Part shown: one piece after another, positions 25,305-36,888 of the stretch
Layout of the letters: each line of letters starts with the position of its first letter
Position numbering within the stretch: position 1 is the first letter of the stretch
Assembly: GCA_008711295.1 (NCBI GenBank)
Contig: VUYV01000020.1
Coordinates: 2,467,296 to 2,531,295 of the forward strand
Length of the DNA stretch: 64,000 nucleotides
Direction: 5' to 3'
DNA from: Anarhynchus alexandrinus
Lineage: Eukaryota > Chordata > Aves > Charadriiformes > Charadriidae
Position numbers and translations under genes: made by a program
Notes under the pieces: model-generated
What the model saw: only the letters and a program-made list of their open reading frames with translations
Told to the model about the DNA's origin: nothing
Databases searched by the model: none

Positions 25305-27106
25305 CAGCGCATTACTTGATTATTAAAGTTCAAGACATCTGAAGGTGCTATTAGTTGCAAATAGAAATGTGGCACAATTAGCAGTTCTGGTTTTGCTTTT
25401 GCTTTTGCTTCATTTACTTACGCTCATACGCATTTCAGATTTGGAAAGGCAAGGTTTGTTAGTTTGATTGTTTAAGTTTGCTTTGTGTTAATAATCCTTC
25501 TATATTTTAAATAAATATTCAAGCTTGGGAGGGTATCATCAAGATATTTACCGTGAAACCAATTAAGATACACATTATCCATGTTGCTAATTTTAAACTG
25601 CAAAATAAAGGTAGAAAAATACCACCACCACTGAAATACAAAGACCCCAACTTCATACTTAACACACTGATATTTTAACTCATTATATGTGCCCATAATG
25701 TTATTAGACCTATGAATTAATAACAATCAAAATGAAACAGTGAATGATAATAAAGTGTAGAACCAATTGTATTAAAAAGTGCATCTTTATCCAAAGCTCC
25801 ATCCAAAAACAAAAGATGAAGTCAGTACAGCTGAAAGGCAAAATATTTTAAGACAAGTAAAAATGAAATACAGTAAATTTGTTCACACTACCAATACAAG
25901 ATATAATGATTTCTAGACACCTTACCAAAACACCCATTAAAATAATATCGATTAAAATAGGCAAAAGCCTAAGTGTTGTTCACACATCAATGCATATTCT
26001 GACCTCTACATGATGATAGGAAAAAACCCTCTCAGTAGATTATTGCACAGCTAAATATAGCATATAATTTTTGTGTTACCTCCTGATACATAATTTCCAA
26101 TCCACCACTCGGAGACAGGCTATTGCCTGGCGCGTCAGATTGTTCTGCAAAGGCAAGTACAAAACCCTGTGAAAGTCAAACACCTCATTCCTCACGGTTT
26201 TGCCAAAAGAGTAAAGAAAGGGAGGGCACAATGGGATCACTACAGCCAAGTGCCTAGAGGCGCTACAGTTAAACAGCATTTGGATTGGACAGGTTTGTTC
26301 CTACAACCAAAATTTTGGGGGAAAATGCATTTCCAAAGCTTTTCTCCCATCCCTTCCTCTCTATCATCCATGAAAAAATGTCAAAACATCCTGGGAAAAA
26401 GAAAGTAGATCCTTTAGTGCTGTAATGCTCTGGAATGAGCAAGAAGTCAGGTAACTATTATTTAGGGCATTAGTCAAAACAACAAAAACCACGAGGGAAG
26501 GGAAATGAAGAAAGACCAGCAAGTTTCAGGTTGAGCCGAGTAACATGTGGTAAGCAGAATTTCCCGTGTTATCAATCACTCAAGTCACAAGAACCCAAAA
26601 TGTTTCCCCCTTTATTTCAGGGGGTTCAAGGGTGTAATACATAACCTAAGAACCAGCACTTCTAGCATACATAGAGAAAAACTATTTTGACTGACTTCCC
26701 ACATAAACTATTTCCATTACATTATCCAGCGAGTCAATTTTTCTTTTGGCAATGCCCGCGCGATGTTAACCCTTAGATTTTTATGTAAACACATGAACGC
26801 ACCTACAATAATGCCCACTCAGAATACAGTTACGCTGTTGTCATAAAGCAGGCTCATGAAACAAACCCAGACTATACCAAGCAAAAGAAGTTGCACTTCA
26901 CTTACAAACAGCACAGCAAATGTAAAAATATTCCAGCAGGCTGGAAATACCTGTGACTTGCCTATCCCGAATGCTTCAGAAGCTTGTCCTAGAGAAATTT
27001 TTTTATTACTGCCATTCTTATGAAGTCATATTGTACTGCAAGATGAGAAAGTAAATACATAAGGAGAAGATTATGGTTAATGAAAAGCCCTCCATCACCT
27101 TCTCAG

Positions 27107-27600
27107 CTGTCCTGGTTTGAGACAATCTACAATATCACGTGGAAGCTAATCGGCATAATTGGTACTTTTTTCAAAAAAGGCTCTAATGGTAGGCTCTGCG
27201 GTAGAGTCAAGCCCATGAAACTAGTCCAGGGAAACATCTTTTAAATGTGCACTGGAAGCTTAACTTCTAAAAACCTGTATGCAACACTTCTGTAGTTCTT
27301 GTCGATCACTTAATGAAAAAGAAGAGAGAAAAATATAGGCAAAGTAGAGCTGCCAGGTGTTTGGGGCAGGAGCCCCTTAAATTCAGGGGGTTTGGTGTTG
27401 CCCAGGACCACAACTTGACAAAGCTTCTCCTAAATAATTCACATGACTCATAGAGCTCTACCTTTCTGCTTGGGGAAAGAAATCCAATTCAAAGACAGAA
27501 TTAATACAGCAGTCTAATCATCTGACAAACAGGGTTAGAATAAAGTAGTTTAATACAAAGTATAGTGATAGGGACCAATAGTTGCAGTGTGGATTCAGTT
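27107..27600 (+). mobile_element. Probable LTR, plus orientation, 3' boundary unclear
   Basis: It begins tgtcctggtttgagac, the characteristic terminus of this avian LTR group. About 430 bases downstream is aataaagtagtttaatac, which resembles cattaaagtagtttag in the 3' part of the solo LTR at 21 kb. The body otherwise differs from that LTR, so it would be a different subfamily or a diverged copy. No terminal AAACCAGGACA and no target duplication were found at the right side, so the end given is a guess and the copy may be 3'-truncated. Confidence 0.5.
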
Positions 27601-30600
27601 CTACTGAACACAGATGATTGTACTGTCAAAATACATACATTTACAGAATAGTATTATAGAAACATTTCACAGAAAAAGAGAGCTTATTTGAACTTGCTAA
27701 AGACCAAATACTCTTTGAACCAAGCATGTTAGAATCATAGCTATTTTCTTTTCCTTACATTCAAATTCTCACAATGTAACTATTCGTTATCTCCTAATCA
27801 GGTAACTCAACTTTCTAGTGCCGACATTCTGAATTAACCTGGTAATTCTTATCAATTCTCATCTGCTAGCCTCCAACTGCTATTGATAAAAACAGCTGAG
27901 CTGATCTAACAACTTCTCCACCATCCAAAAGGGAAGGGCTCACTCCAATTTCTATTTTATTATTTCAAGCTTCCCACCACTTTTTTCTGCTGCCATCGAA
28001 GTAGTTCCACCTCTTTCCTTCCAACACTTCTGGTGCTTATCAGACAGTGCTTATTCACTTCTCAAGTCATTAGGAAGTAGAAAACTACCCTGTCATGGAT
28101 CAGTGAGTTGAAGCTGTGCACGAAGAGGCCAGACATGCACCAGAGCCAGCACAATGGAGGCAGGTGACAATGTTCCCCCATGAATGGAGAAAAAGACCTC
28201 GCATCCTTTTCAACCTTCCCAATATCCAGCTAAGAATTGTACTTGCACATACAGCTAAACTAGCTGATGAACTGATTAGTCTCCTCAATTGCTTCAAAGT
28301 AGCAGTAAACAAACATTTTCTCACTACTGAGAAGAATTACTGTAACAGTGGAGCAGCTCAGGAGATAAAGTGGGGACATACTATTCACCCATCACCAACC
28401 TCCAGCACTTCTCATAGCATTGCTTTGAAGATGGGAATGAGCAGCATTCATACGGTAAAGCCGGTGTACTGAGGCACCTGAATGATAAATGACATACCTG
28501 AAATCACATAAGGCACCTAAAGCAAAGTAGGGAACTGTACCCAAGACAGTTAACTCCCATGTTGGTACTTTAAGCAGAATAATCTGGCAGCTTCCTAATG
28601 AATATGAAGGCAAAGGGTCATCAACTGAGATCCAACAGATGCAACACCATGGCCATGATACACGGCGGATGTATTATCACAGCTGGCTCTAAATGGGCTG
28701 GTTTGGTCACCAGAAGCCAGGCAGCTGTACTTCCACGAGTACTTTACTCAGGCCACGAGGTCACACTAAGCTGCAGAACAACTGACCTAGACAGAGCATC
28801 ACATGCATGTTACATGCTTTCCAATATTTAAAGGGTGTGTAGAAATAGCTACGGTAGCTTAAAGTTGAACACACATAATCCTAACTAATGAAATTTAATA
28901 AAATTATTTATGACTTTGTAATATCCAACTAAGCATTAGAACCCTAGACACAAGCATTGTTTTTCAGATATATTTTGTATGTCCTTTTCCTTTTCTTTAA
29001 AAGGGGAACAAAGTAGGAATTTCCTTCCAAAATTGCTAAAACATGAATGTAAGAGAAATTGCAATATAAATGTACCTGAAGCAATGAAACACATGCATAG
29101 CATTAAAATATATTACTAAAGACATATATAACTAAGAAAATTATCCTTTGCCAAAAATTTAGCAGCAACACTCATCAGTTCTTTCCCCAAGACACAACTG
29201 TTCTTATTCATGCTATGACATTTCAGGTCTGACTAAAATATAAAATCTCTTTAGAAAATGTTAAGACTATATTACGCCACAATTTACAGCTTATCTGTCA
29301 AACTGTGATAACGCTGCATTTCTTATCAAACAACCTGTATGTCATTTATTACTATGTATGAAAACTCCCCCTAAAATAACTTCACAGTTGTCAGAGATGA
29401 TTGTAAAATTAAGAAAGTCCACGGTTCACTAAGAAATGCATTCAATACATAATCATAATAGGTTGTACTGAGCTTTATATCATGTACCTGTTTATGAGAA
29501 GGCATATGGCAACATTCACTCTTACTTTCATTGCTCACTCTGTCTTGAGCTTTCTTAAATATTGTTTCTGTATGTGACAAGAAAAACAGAGGCATGTCAA
29601 AGTGCTCTGAGCACCTGGAAAATTAGGTCAGGTGGCTGCACCGTCGCTGCTGTTCCTCACCTAGACTAAAGATTATTAGTGATGACTCTAAAGGGAGCTT
29701 CAGTAAAGGGAGATTTGAAAGAATCCCGATTACCACAACTTTGAAGATAATTAAAACTGAAATAATAGACCTTATGCAAAGGCTTACACCAACGTTATAA
29801 AAATAGCAAACAAAACAGAGTAAAAGTGATTAAGGTCAGTTTAATGTCTGGTTAAAATGGCTAGAAGATTGAAAAGGACATATGGTATATAGCCATTTGG
29901 TCACTGACGGAAATGCTTAAACTGAGGAGAATAGATGGAGTTTTGGCTGACGTATTGCAGTTTTAAAAACACATATCGAACTTTCACTTCAGGAAACCAG
30001 GGAACTAGTTTTCATTTTTATTCATGGTCACCCCAAGATGAGGCATTCTAAAGCTACCCAAACCATAGTAATTAAACATGCCATGATTTCCCCCGACCCT
30101 CCCCAAGAAAGTAAATGACCCTTTTTTTTCTGACTGTACCTTCATTGTCAATACTGAGGTTGGGGAGTATTTTTTTTTTCAACTGCTATAGCTATGGACT
30201 CCCGATAACAACATACTGTCCCAGTGAGCGCTCACACAACGTAAGCTATTGAATTCCAAGTAAGAAAAGCAGCCAAGATTCTTACAGCATTCTAGCAGTT
30301 GTCTTATTTCAGTAAATTCAAACCTTTAAAAACTGCACAATAAAGTGCTTTTGTACACTTTTATTAGCCGAACCTATACCAAATAGCAAAAACATTCCTG
30401 ATGAGATCTCTGGGCTTGAATGCTAAGGTTTTTACTTCAGCAATGGCAGATAGGAATTCAAGTACTACCACTGACAGGTAAGCCAACATTTTAGTTCTTT
30501 GTTTGGCAATTACACTGATTTTGTTATTTCAGCAAACACAACATTTACTTCTGCTCAACCAAAGAATCATATAGCTTAAAAAAGCCCACACAACTGGTCT

Positions 30601-30869
30601 GCAAAATCAAGATTTAGTAGAAACAGCATCTACATTGAATCAGCACTTGCTTCAAATGTTGTCTATAAGTCTACTAAAGAAGAAACACAGGAAGAATTAA
30701 AGAACTATAAAACTGAAGAGAAGGAAGAAAATAATAGATCCATTGAGAAGATAATAATTTTAAAAAAAGATCAAAACTATGTTTATCTTCACATTTTCTT
30801 TCCAAGTAAATTCTCATGAACCTGACTGCAAAATAAGAATTCAAAAGCCTTATTTTAGGTGCTTGGGGT

Positions 30870-30929
30870 GTTTTTTTTGTTGGTTGGGTTTTTTTTGGTG
30901 GTTTTAGGTTTTTTGTTTTGCTTTTTTTA
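30870..30929. repeat. GT-only low-complexity tract
   Basis: T-rich tract with interspersed G runs (ggttgggttttttttggtgg followed by ttttaggttttttgttttg), nearly free of A and C. A second one lies at 31379-31434. Confidence 0.85.
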
Positions 30930-31378
30930 CATATGAAATTAAATTAATGCTAAAATAATGTCAGTAGCATTTTGGGTTGATCTAGTCAAATACGGAATTA
31001 TATGAATTTGAGTAAAGTCTGACCTTAAAAATTTAAATAACTGCAATGAAACCATTACTGTCATTCAAGCACGTTTCTACAGTTAAAGTCTGCATGTGAA
31101 GTGTAAATTAATTTGCCATTTGAAGAATATAAATCATTTATCTGTTTAATGGGAATAAGGAAAGATGCAATTGGAGAATTTTTTTTCTGGAGAGAAAAAA
31201 TTTTAGTTATTGCATAGCACTCTCTAGTGGCAAAAGGTGTTCAAGTCAACTAAGTCTTTGGAACAATTCTATCTGACTACAGAATTTATCATTTAAACTA
31301 TACTATAATTTTGTATGATTTAATATACATCTGTTTCTTACTTTGGAGAAAAAAATACAGTTATTTGGGAAAAGTGCT

Positions 31379-31434
31379 TGGGTTTATGGTGGTTTTTGTT
31401 AGTTTTGTGTTGTGGTGGTGTTTTGGTGTTTTTT
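31379..31434. repeat. GT-rich low-complexity tract
   Basis: gggtttatggtggtttttgt continuing through tttgtgttgtggtggtgttt to a T run. Only a few A bases and no C. Confidence 0.85.
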
Positions 31435-32200
31435 AGCTATAACCTCTCCCATGCAATTTTTCTCACAGCGGTATTTCAAATATCATCTTTGTGAAGACTA
31501 TTGATGCTGAATATAATAACATTTCAAACTTTGTTTAAATTATGTCTTTTAATTTATATCTTTGGAGGACATTCCACCCTACAGGAGGAAAGCATTTGCG
31601 TAACTCTCCATTTACGTTCTCTGACTTCAAGCATAGTCCATAAGTACAAAACACTTTGAATTGCTTGAAAACAGTTTCTACAATCTGCATGTATACTTCG
31701 TTGTGAAGTGTATTTCCATGAGGTAGATGACACACAGGTTACAAATGAGGATTTGGATACCCACACATGTAACCAAGTTGTATTTTATATATGATAAATT
31801 GTACCTAATGCATATAAAGACAAAGATCACCTGTTTCCATTAACCTGCACAACAATGACATGAGCTATGATATTTTATGTAGTAATTTTAAAAGTAATTT
31901 TATTTTAAAATAAATATTTGCCTTGCACATATCAACACAAATTTACTCATCTGTCACGTGGGAACAAAGAAATGAGGTTGGTTTCTGCAAGAAGTGCAGA
32001 GGAATATATGTCTTCCAATCAGCTCACTCCCTACCTCTTCTTCTAACAGCAAATTTTCAGTGGAATCCCTATGCTCCACAGTGCAGATTTCCCATTATAT
32101 TTGTGATGTAAGCAAAAAACTTTATATTATTTTTCAAATGCACGATCAACTCATTTCCATACTCATTAAATACATTCATCTAGTACCTAAAGGTCCATTC

Positions 32201-32526
32201 TTCAGTACCTAAAGGGGGCCTACAGGAGAGCTGGGGAAGGACTTTTTACTAGGGCATGTCATGATAGGACGAGGGGGAATGGCTTTAAACTGGAAAAAGG
32301 TAGATTTAGATTAGATATTAAGAAGAAATTTTTCACTCTGAGGGTGGTGAGGCACTGGAACAGGTTCCCCAGAGAAGCTGTGGATGCCCCATCCCTGGAG
32401 GTGTTTAAGGCCAGGCTGGATGGGGCTTTGAGCAACCTGGTCTAGAGGGAGGTGTCCTTGCCCATGGCAGGGGGGTTGGAACTCGATGATCTTCAAGGTC
32501 CTTTCCAACCTAAACCATTCTATGAT
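32201..32526 (+). mobile_element. Young CR1 LINE 3' end
   Basis: This is a near-consensus avian CR1 3' untranslated segment, 5'-truncated as usual. It has the typical order: gtacctaaagggggcctac, then atggctttaaactggaaaa, then agaagaaatttttcactctg, then ctggaacaggttccccagag, then aaggccaggctggatggggc, then the terminal aaccattctatgat. There is only about one copy of the terminal octamer. The low divergence indicates a comparatively recent insertion. It shows that the host is a bird and that CR1 was active in its lineage. A partial copy of the first bases (tagtacctaaagg) also lies just upstream at 32181-32193, giving a small direct repeat at the 5' truncation point. Confidence 0.95.
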
Positions 32527-35500
32527 CTGCAACTCAACTGTGTTTGAAAGGGAACAAGCCACACCTTATTATTTAATGACTTGGGAAATTAAAGAGATTA
32601 GTTCAGTTCCTAAATTCTCATTTTAGGCTAGAACTTCAGCTCAAACCTATTTTAGCTTTACTCTCTGGGAACAAGCATCTTTTTCTGGCAAATTAGTAAA
32701 ATAATTGCTTCATTCTAGCAATAGAACAAGCACAGGTAAGATTGGCTAATCCATCTTCATGACAAAACTGTAAATATTCTGACTGTCTATAACAATTCTG
32801 AGCCATTAAAAGTGAAGTTCTATCGTATAAAAATAATTACAAATATTTATATTATGAGCATCAGACTTCGTATATGCTTTGTTAGAAAAGAAACTGCAAA
32901 GCAAGATGAAAAACTTGAAGACAAACAAGGATTTTTTTTTTGAAGATGTAAGGATTAGATTAGAAAGGATTAGAATGATAGTCAGAGTCTACAAGCTATA
33001 ACAACTTACCACATTTGTTAGTTTTTTGCTGTTTAAAGGGCCCATTCTTAAGCATTATCACACGCAAAATCATGCTTTTTAACCAAGATTTTTACACAGT
33101 AGAACAAGTTTAAAAACTTTCTCATTATTTAAATATATTTGGGCCCACTCTCTATCTCTTACCCAAACCTCCAAACAGAAAACTAGAGCTCCGCTGGTTT
33201 TGCGTGGCGTGTCCCTAGATGGGCTTACTGGGCTTTCCGTCAGCTAGGAACAAACAGTGGATCGCAACTGCTGCCAGCAAGGGCCGAGCAGGCTCCGACC
33301 ACGGCAAACACCAGAGCCATAGATACAAAAGGCTCTGGCACATAAAAAGAACTTACGTATCTAAAAATTGATCTCGCGTCAAGAAAGCAATCCAAAAGGC
33401 TGACATCCAAGGAATCACTTAGTGCTGGAGGAATGTACAGCTCACTGGAAACCCCCCAGTTGGGTTAGTTTCTTTGCATGCCTAAAACTTACACGTACAA
33501 GCTGTGAAGCATTATTGACTTCTGATACTTCTCTCCAGCTGATGTTATGACCCAGAGACTAGCTAGAAAAGTCTTAATAAGCCAACATTTTTTTTTAATT
33601 TTTTTTATTTTTAAAGCTTTTTATATTAACTAGGAATAAGCAACTCCTGTTAGGACTACAGGCTCTCTGAACACCCTTCTGAAGACTCTCGTGGATTTTA
33701 CTAGGAGTTCATCTTAGCCTTTTCAAAACTTATTTACTGAAGGTAAAGGTGCATATTTACTGTTTTGAAAAGCTACCCTGGCAGTAAACGGGTACTTCTG
33801 GCACATTAGCATCATAGTTTCACAACTTCTGGAAAACAACACAGATACAAAACCAGCCCTAGAGTGCACCAGTTTCTAACAGGTATGCAGAATGCCAGGG
33901 CACCGCGAGCACAGCATCAGGATTTCTTTATGAACTCATTGCTCATGACAGCTTTGGAAGTACAGCTTATTCCTGTAACAAGAGTTGTATTATAAACATA
34001 CTGATGGATTAAAAGTTACAGAATTCTTGGAATCTAATAAAAAAACCTTAATTCCACAATGCGATAAAGCACTGATCACAGTCAATATGCAAGCTTAAAA
34101 TATGAACTGGTTCCCCACAAAGAACTTTTCCTACTATTTAGTCTCTGCTAAAACAGTTTGTACCATTTGGTTTTCATTTTTAACAGCATAACAACTACAC
34201 GCTGGAGGATCCTACCACAAAAAAAAAGAAAGTTGTTTTTTTAATGCCATAAAAATCCATGTTAACCCTTTTCAAAATGTTACAGAAAATATTCTTATTT
34301 CAGGCTGTCACACATTCAGTCTAAATGAAAATATTTTCTGAAGCATTTTTGATTTTTGAATTAATTTTAAGGAGTACATAACAATGACCATGCAGTTGTT
34401 TTCAGAAGTGAGAATTTAGGAAAGAAAATTTATCAGTACTTTATTCCGAATTTCTTACTACATTTTATTTAACAAACAAATTCTAGTTCTTAATATATAG
34501 CCTTCTAGATAGAAAGAACAATTTTAAGAAATCTTGTATTATAAAAGCATTTGGTTTAAAATATTATTACATGTGGTATCTAGCTAACTAGACATTAAAT
34601 ATTCCCAGTTTTATCTTAATTGTAAGCAACTTTAATTATATGTTGTATTACATGTATAAGCTGAGTATTACACTAGCATACAATGTGAATTTAAAACAAT
34701 TATTGATTATATTTGTAAAGGACCTTTATTTAATCTTCCTGAGAGTAGTCTTAAAATCCTTCTTTACAGGTTTATGTGTGTGTCTTCATGTATATATAGA
34801 TACATAAATGTGTGTGTAGGTGCTTTATACTGCCACTGAAAACACTGTGAAATACTGTGAAAATACTAAAGGCACAATCAATTCTACATTTGCTACACAT
34901 TATTTTATTACAAGACAACCCCAGAGAAAAGAGTAAGGGAATCAACTGCTTATACAAGAAAATCCGTTTTATTGAACTCCTACTCAGTAAGAAGGCTTTA
35001 CATTAGAATTCAGTACCCTGTGTTGGGTTTAATACATAAGACACACAGTTTCGCTGCAAGTCAAAGTAAGATGTGACTGTGTACATTTCATGTTAAACCT
35101 TAAAATTACTGTAAGGATAGAATAAGTAGTTTCCCACAGGCATATTGGCTTTTGCTATGAAAATACACTATATATATATGCTTACTGCTCCAATATAGTG
35201 TATTGAACTACTATGCAGACTAAAAAGCCCAATCTCTTGCTTCCAAGAGGGGCTCTTACGGTATTTTGATAGGAATAGGAATTTGAAGTGTTACACAGCG
35301 TCTCAGAACTGTGACTAAATGCAGTATTTTGCTGGCATCTTTCCTTACTGTGAAACAAATGGACGTTCTGCATATAAACTCTCAGAACAAAAAATACTTT
35401 AGATTTCCTGCTTACATTCCCATCTCAAAGCTGATCCGCCTCTGCATTGCAAATTTTAGTATAACAGCAGAGCCTAAAGAGCAGCAGTTTTTTAATCTGG

Positions 35501-36594
35501 TATCATCATTTTTATCAACAGGCAAGCAATATAAACCTAGCAGTTTTCATCCTCCACCCTTGTACTCCTTTCCATGGGAGAATGCAAATGGCCCCAGTTC
35601 AACAGAAAACAGAAAAGCATCCAACAGCAGAGACAGAAACCCCTTTTTGGGCCCTTAATGAGGTCTCCAGAGCCCAAGGCAAACCAATAACAAATTGTAC
35701 TTTCCACACATTGGGAAGTGGGGGCTGTGAGGGAGCAGAGGAAGAAAACCCTGGAGCTTGTCATCTGAAATTAATTGAACTTAGCCACGCCAGGAAAACA
35801 CTGGTAATAAACCCTCCCCATCTAAATTAAGGTTTTACACCACAGACACACACACACAAAAAAAACCCAAAAACAACAAAAAAAAAATTACGGCAGTAAT
35901 TTCATCTTGGGTTTTTCAAGAAGAGCTTGCTGCTTTTCTTGCACTTAATAGAAAAATCCCAGAGGAGCAATGCAGGCAGCAATAAGGCAGACTTCTGAAA
36001 AGATATCACTTAATTTCTCACTCCTTCCCTTGCACTATTGCTCCTCTTCCACTTTTATTTAACTGAATGTTAACTCTATCACTGCAATATGCTACCACAA
36101 GGTTTCTCATTCTGTACAGGTAGTAACTCTCATGCTTCACCATCCCCCTGAGAAGGTATTAGATCTCTGCAGGTTCATCACTCATTCCATCATCCTAAAA
36201 GCAACGCAGAGACGCTAGACAACTTGGGATTAACAAAGTGGCATCAAAGATCAAAACAAAAAAGATTTTAAAATGTTAAATCTCAACTTGGGCCAGAGAA
36301 TAAACTTTCTATGTAAAAGTAACTGACATTGCACTTCTTACTCCCTACATGCTGCAGAAACAAAGCGATCTTGGATTTGGCAATTGCTGAATACATGTTT
36401 TGCTTCATTCACTTATGCATCTTATATCCTATTAAAAATCCAGCAACTAATATTCATTCCATCTATTTAATATACAGCATCCAAACCCTTCATTCAAGCA
36501 CTAAAAATAAAACTTCACAATTTTAGTTTGTTCTGCAAACAAAAGCAGATTAGCCAACATTTAGGGGAAACGTAACCCCCATTTTCAAAGAGGG
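32527..36594. other. Intronic sequence without recognised genes
   Basis: Includes the GC- and CpG-richer patch at 33180-33440 with the exon-like segment, a (TG)n/(TA)n patch near 34773-34818 and an AC-only tract at 35846-35887. The remainder is unique AT-rich DNA. Confidence 0.6.
33357..33444 (-). other. Exon-like open segment with strong splice signals (candidate only)
   Basis: On the minus strand, an ideal branch-like ctaac and acceptor ggtttccag precede 88 bases open in one frame: ELYIPPALSDSLDV, then SLLDCFLDARSIFRY. A consensus donor gtaagt follows. The start phase (one leading base) would accept the phase-2 donor of the BTBD9 exon at 57369. The segment lies in a locally GC- and CpG-richer island (about 33180-33440). 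No protein family is recognised. It could equally be a chance open stretch or part of an old repeat. Confidence 0.22.
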
Positions 36595-36888
36595 GAAAAA
36601 AGGAAGACACAGGGAACTACAGGCCAGTCAGTCTCACCTCTGTGCCTGGCAAGATGATGGAGCAGATCCTCCTGGAAATGCTGCTAAGGCACATGGAAAA
36701 TAAGGAGGTGATCGGTGACAGCCCACACGGCTTCACCAAGGGCAAGTCAATGCCTGACAAATTTGGTGACCTTCTATGACTTTGAGCAATCTGGTCTAGT
36801 GGGAGGTGTCCCTGGCCACAGCAGGGAGGTTGGAACTAGATGATCTCTAAGGTCCCTTCTAACCTAAACCATTCTATGATTCTATGAA
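36595..36888 (+). mobile_element. CR1 LINE with internal deletion joining reverse-transcriptase region to 3' tail
   Basis: The left part, to about 36780, is CR1 ORF2 sequence from the reverse-transcriptase domain. Its + strand reading contains [17 protein letters not shown] and, slightly further on, [12 protein letters not shown], both hallmarks of LINE reverse transcriptase block sequence. Directly after ccttctatgac the sequence jumps to the terminal 3' UTR (tttgagcaatctggtctagtg) and ends in two copies of the tail octamer (attctatgattctatga). The missing part, the rest of reverse transcriptase and the upstream 3' UTR, is about a kilobase or more in intact CR1. One extra base in the reading (gtcaatgcctgacaa) also disturbs the frame. 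The copy is non-functional. Confidence 0.92.

Larger units (their letters stand above)
21603..27106. other. Intronic sequence without recognised genes
   Basis: Unique AT-rich DNA with a G- and C-richer patch at 22310-22380 of unknown origin, a (ttttgc)3 run near 25390 and the perfect hairpin at 25271-25304. Confidence 0.6.
27601..32200. other. Intronic sequence without recognised genes
   Basis: Contains a 118-codon plus-strand ORF (28116-28472) with no recognisable domain and no splice or promoter context, regarded as chance. The two GT-rich tracts at 30.9 and 31.4 kb are noted separately. The rest is unique AT-rich DNA. Confidence 0.6.

Noticed and set aside
28116..28472. 118-codon plus-strand ORF
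   Set aside because: It shows no recognisable domain, no Kozak, promoter or splice context and no codon-level signal I can judge. ORFs of this length occur by chance in a 64-kb intron.
32311..32562. 83-codon minus-strand ORF
   Set aside because: It is the antisense reading of the CR1 3' UTR at 32201-32526.
35311..35658. 115-codon plus-strand ORF
   Set aside because: No recognisable domain; shorter ORFs overlap it on both strands, as is typical of chance.
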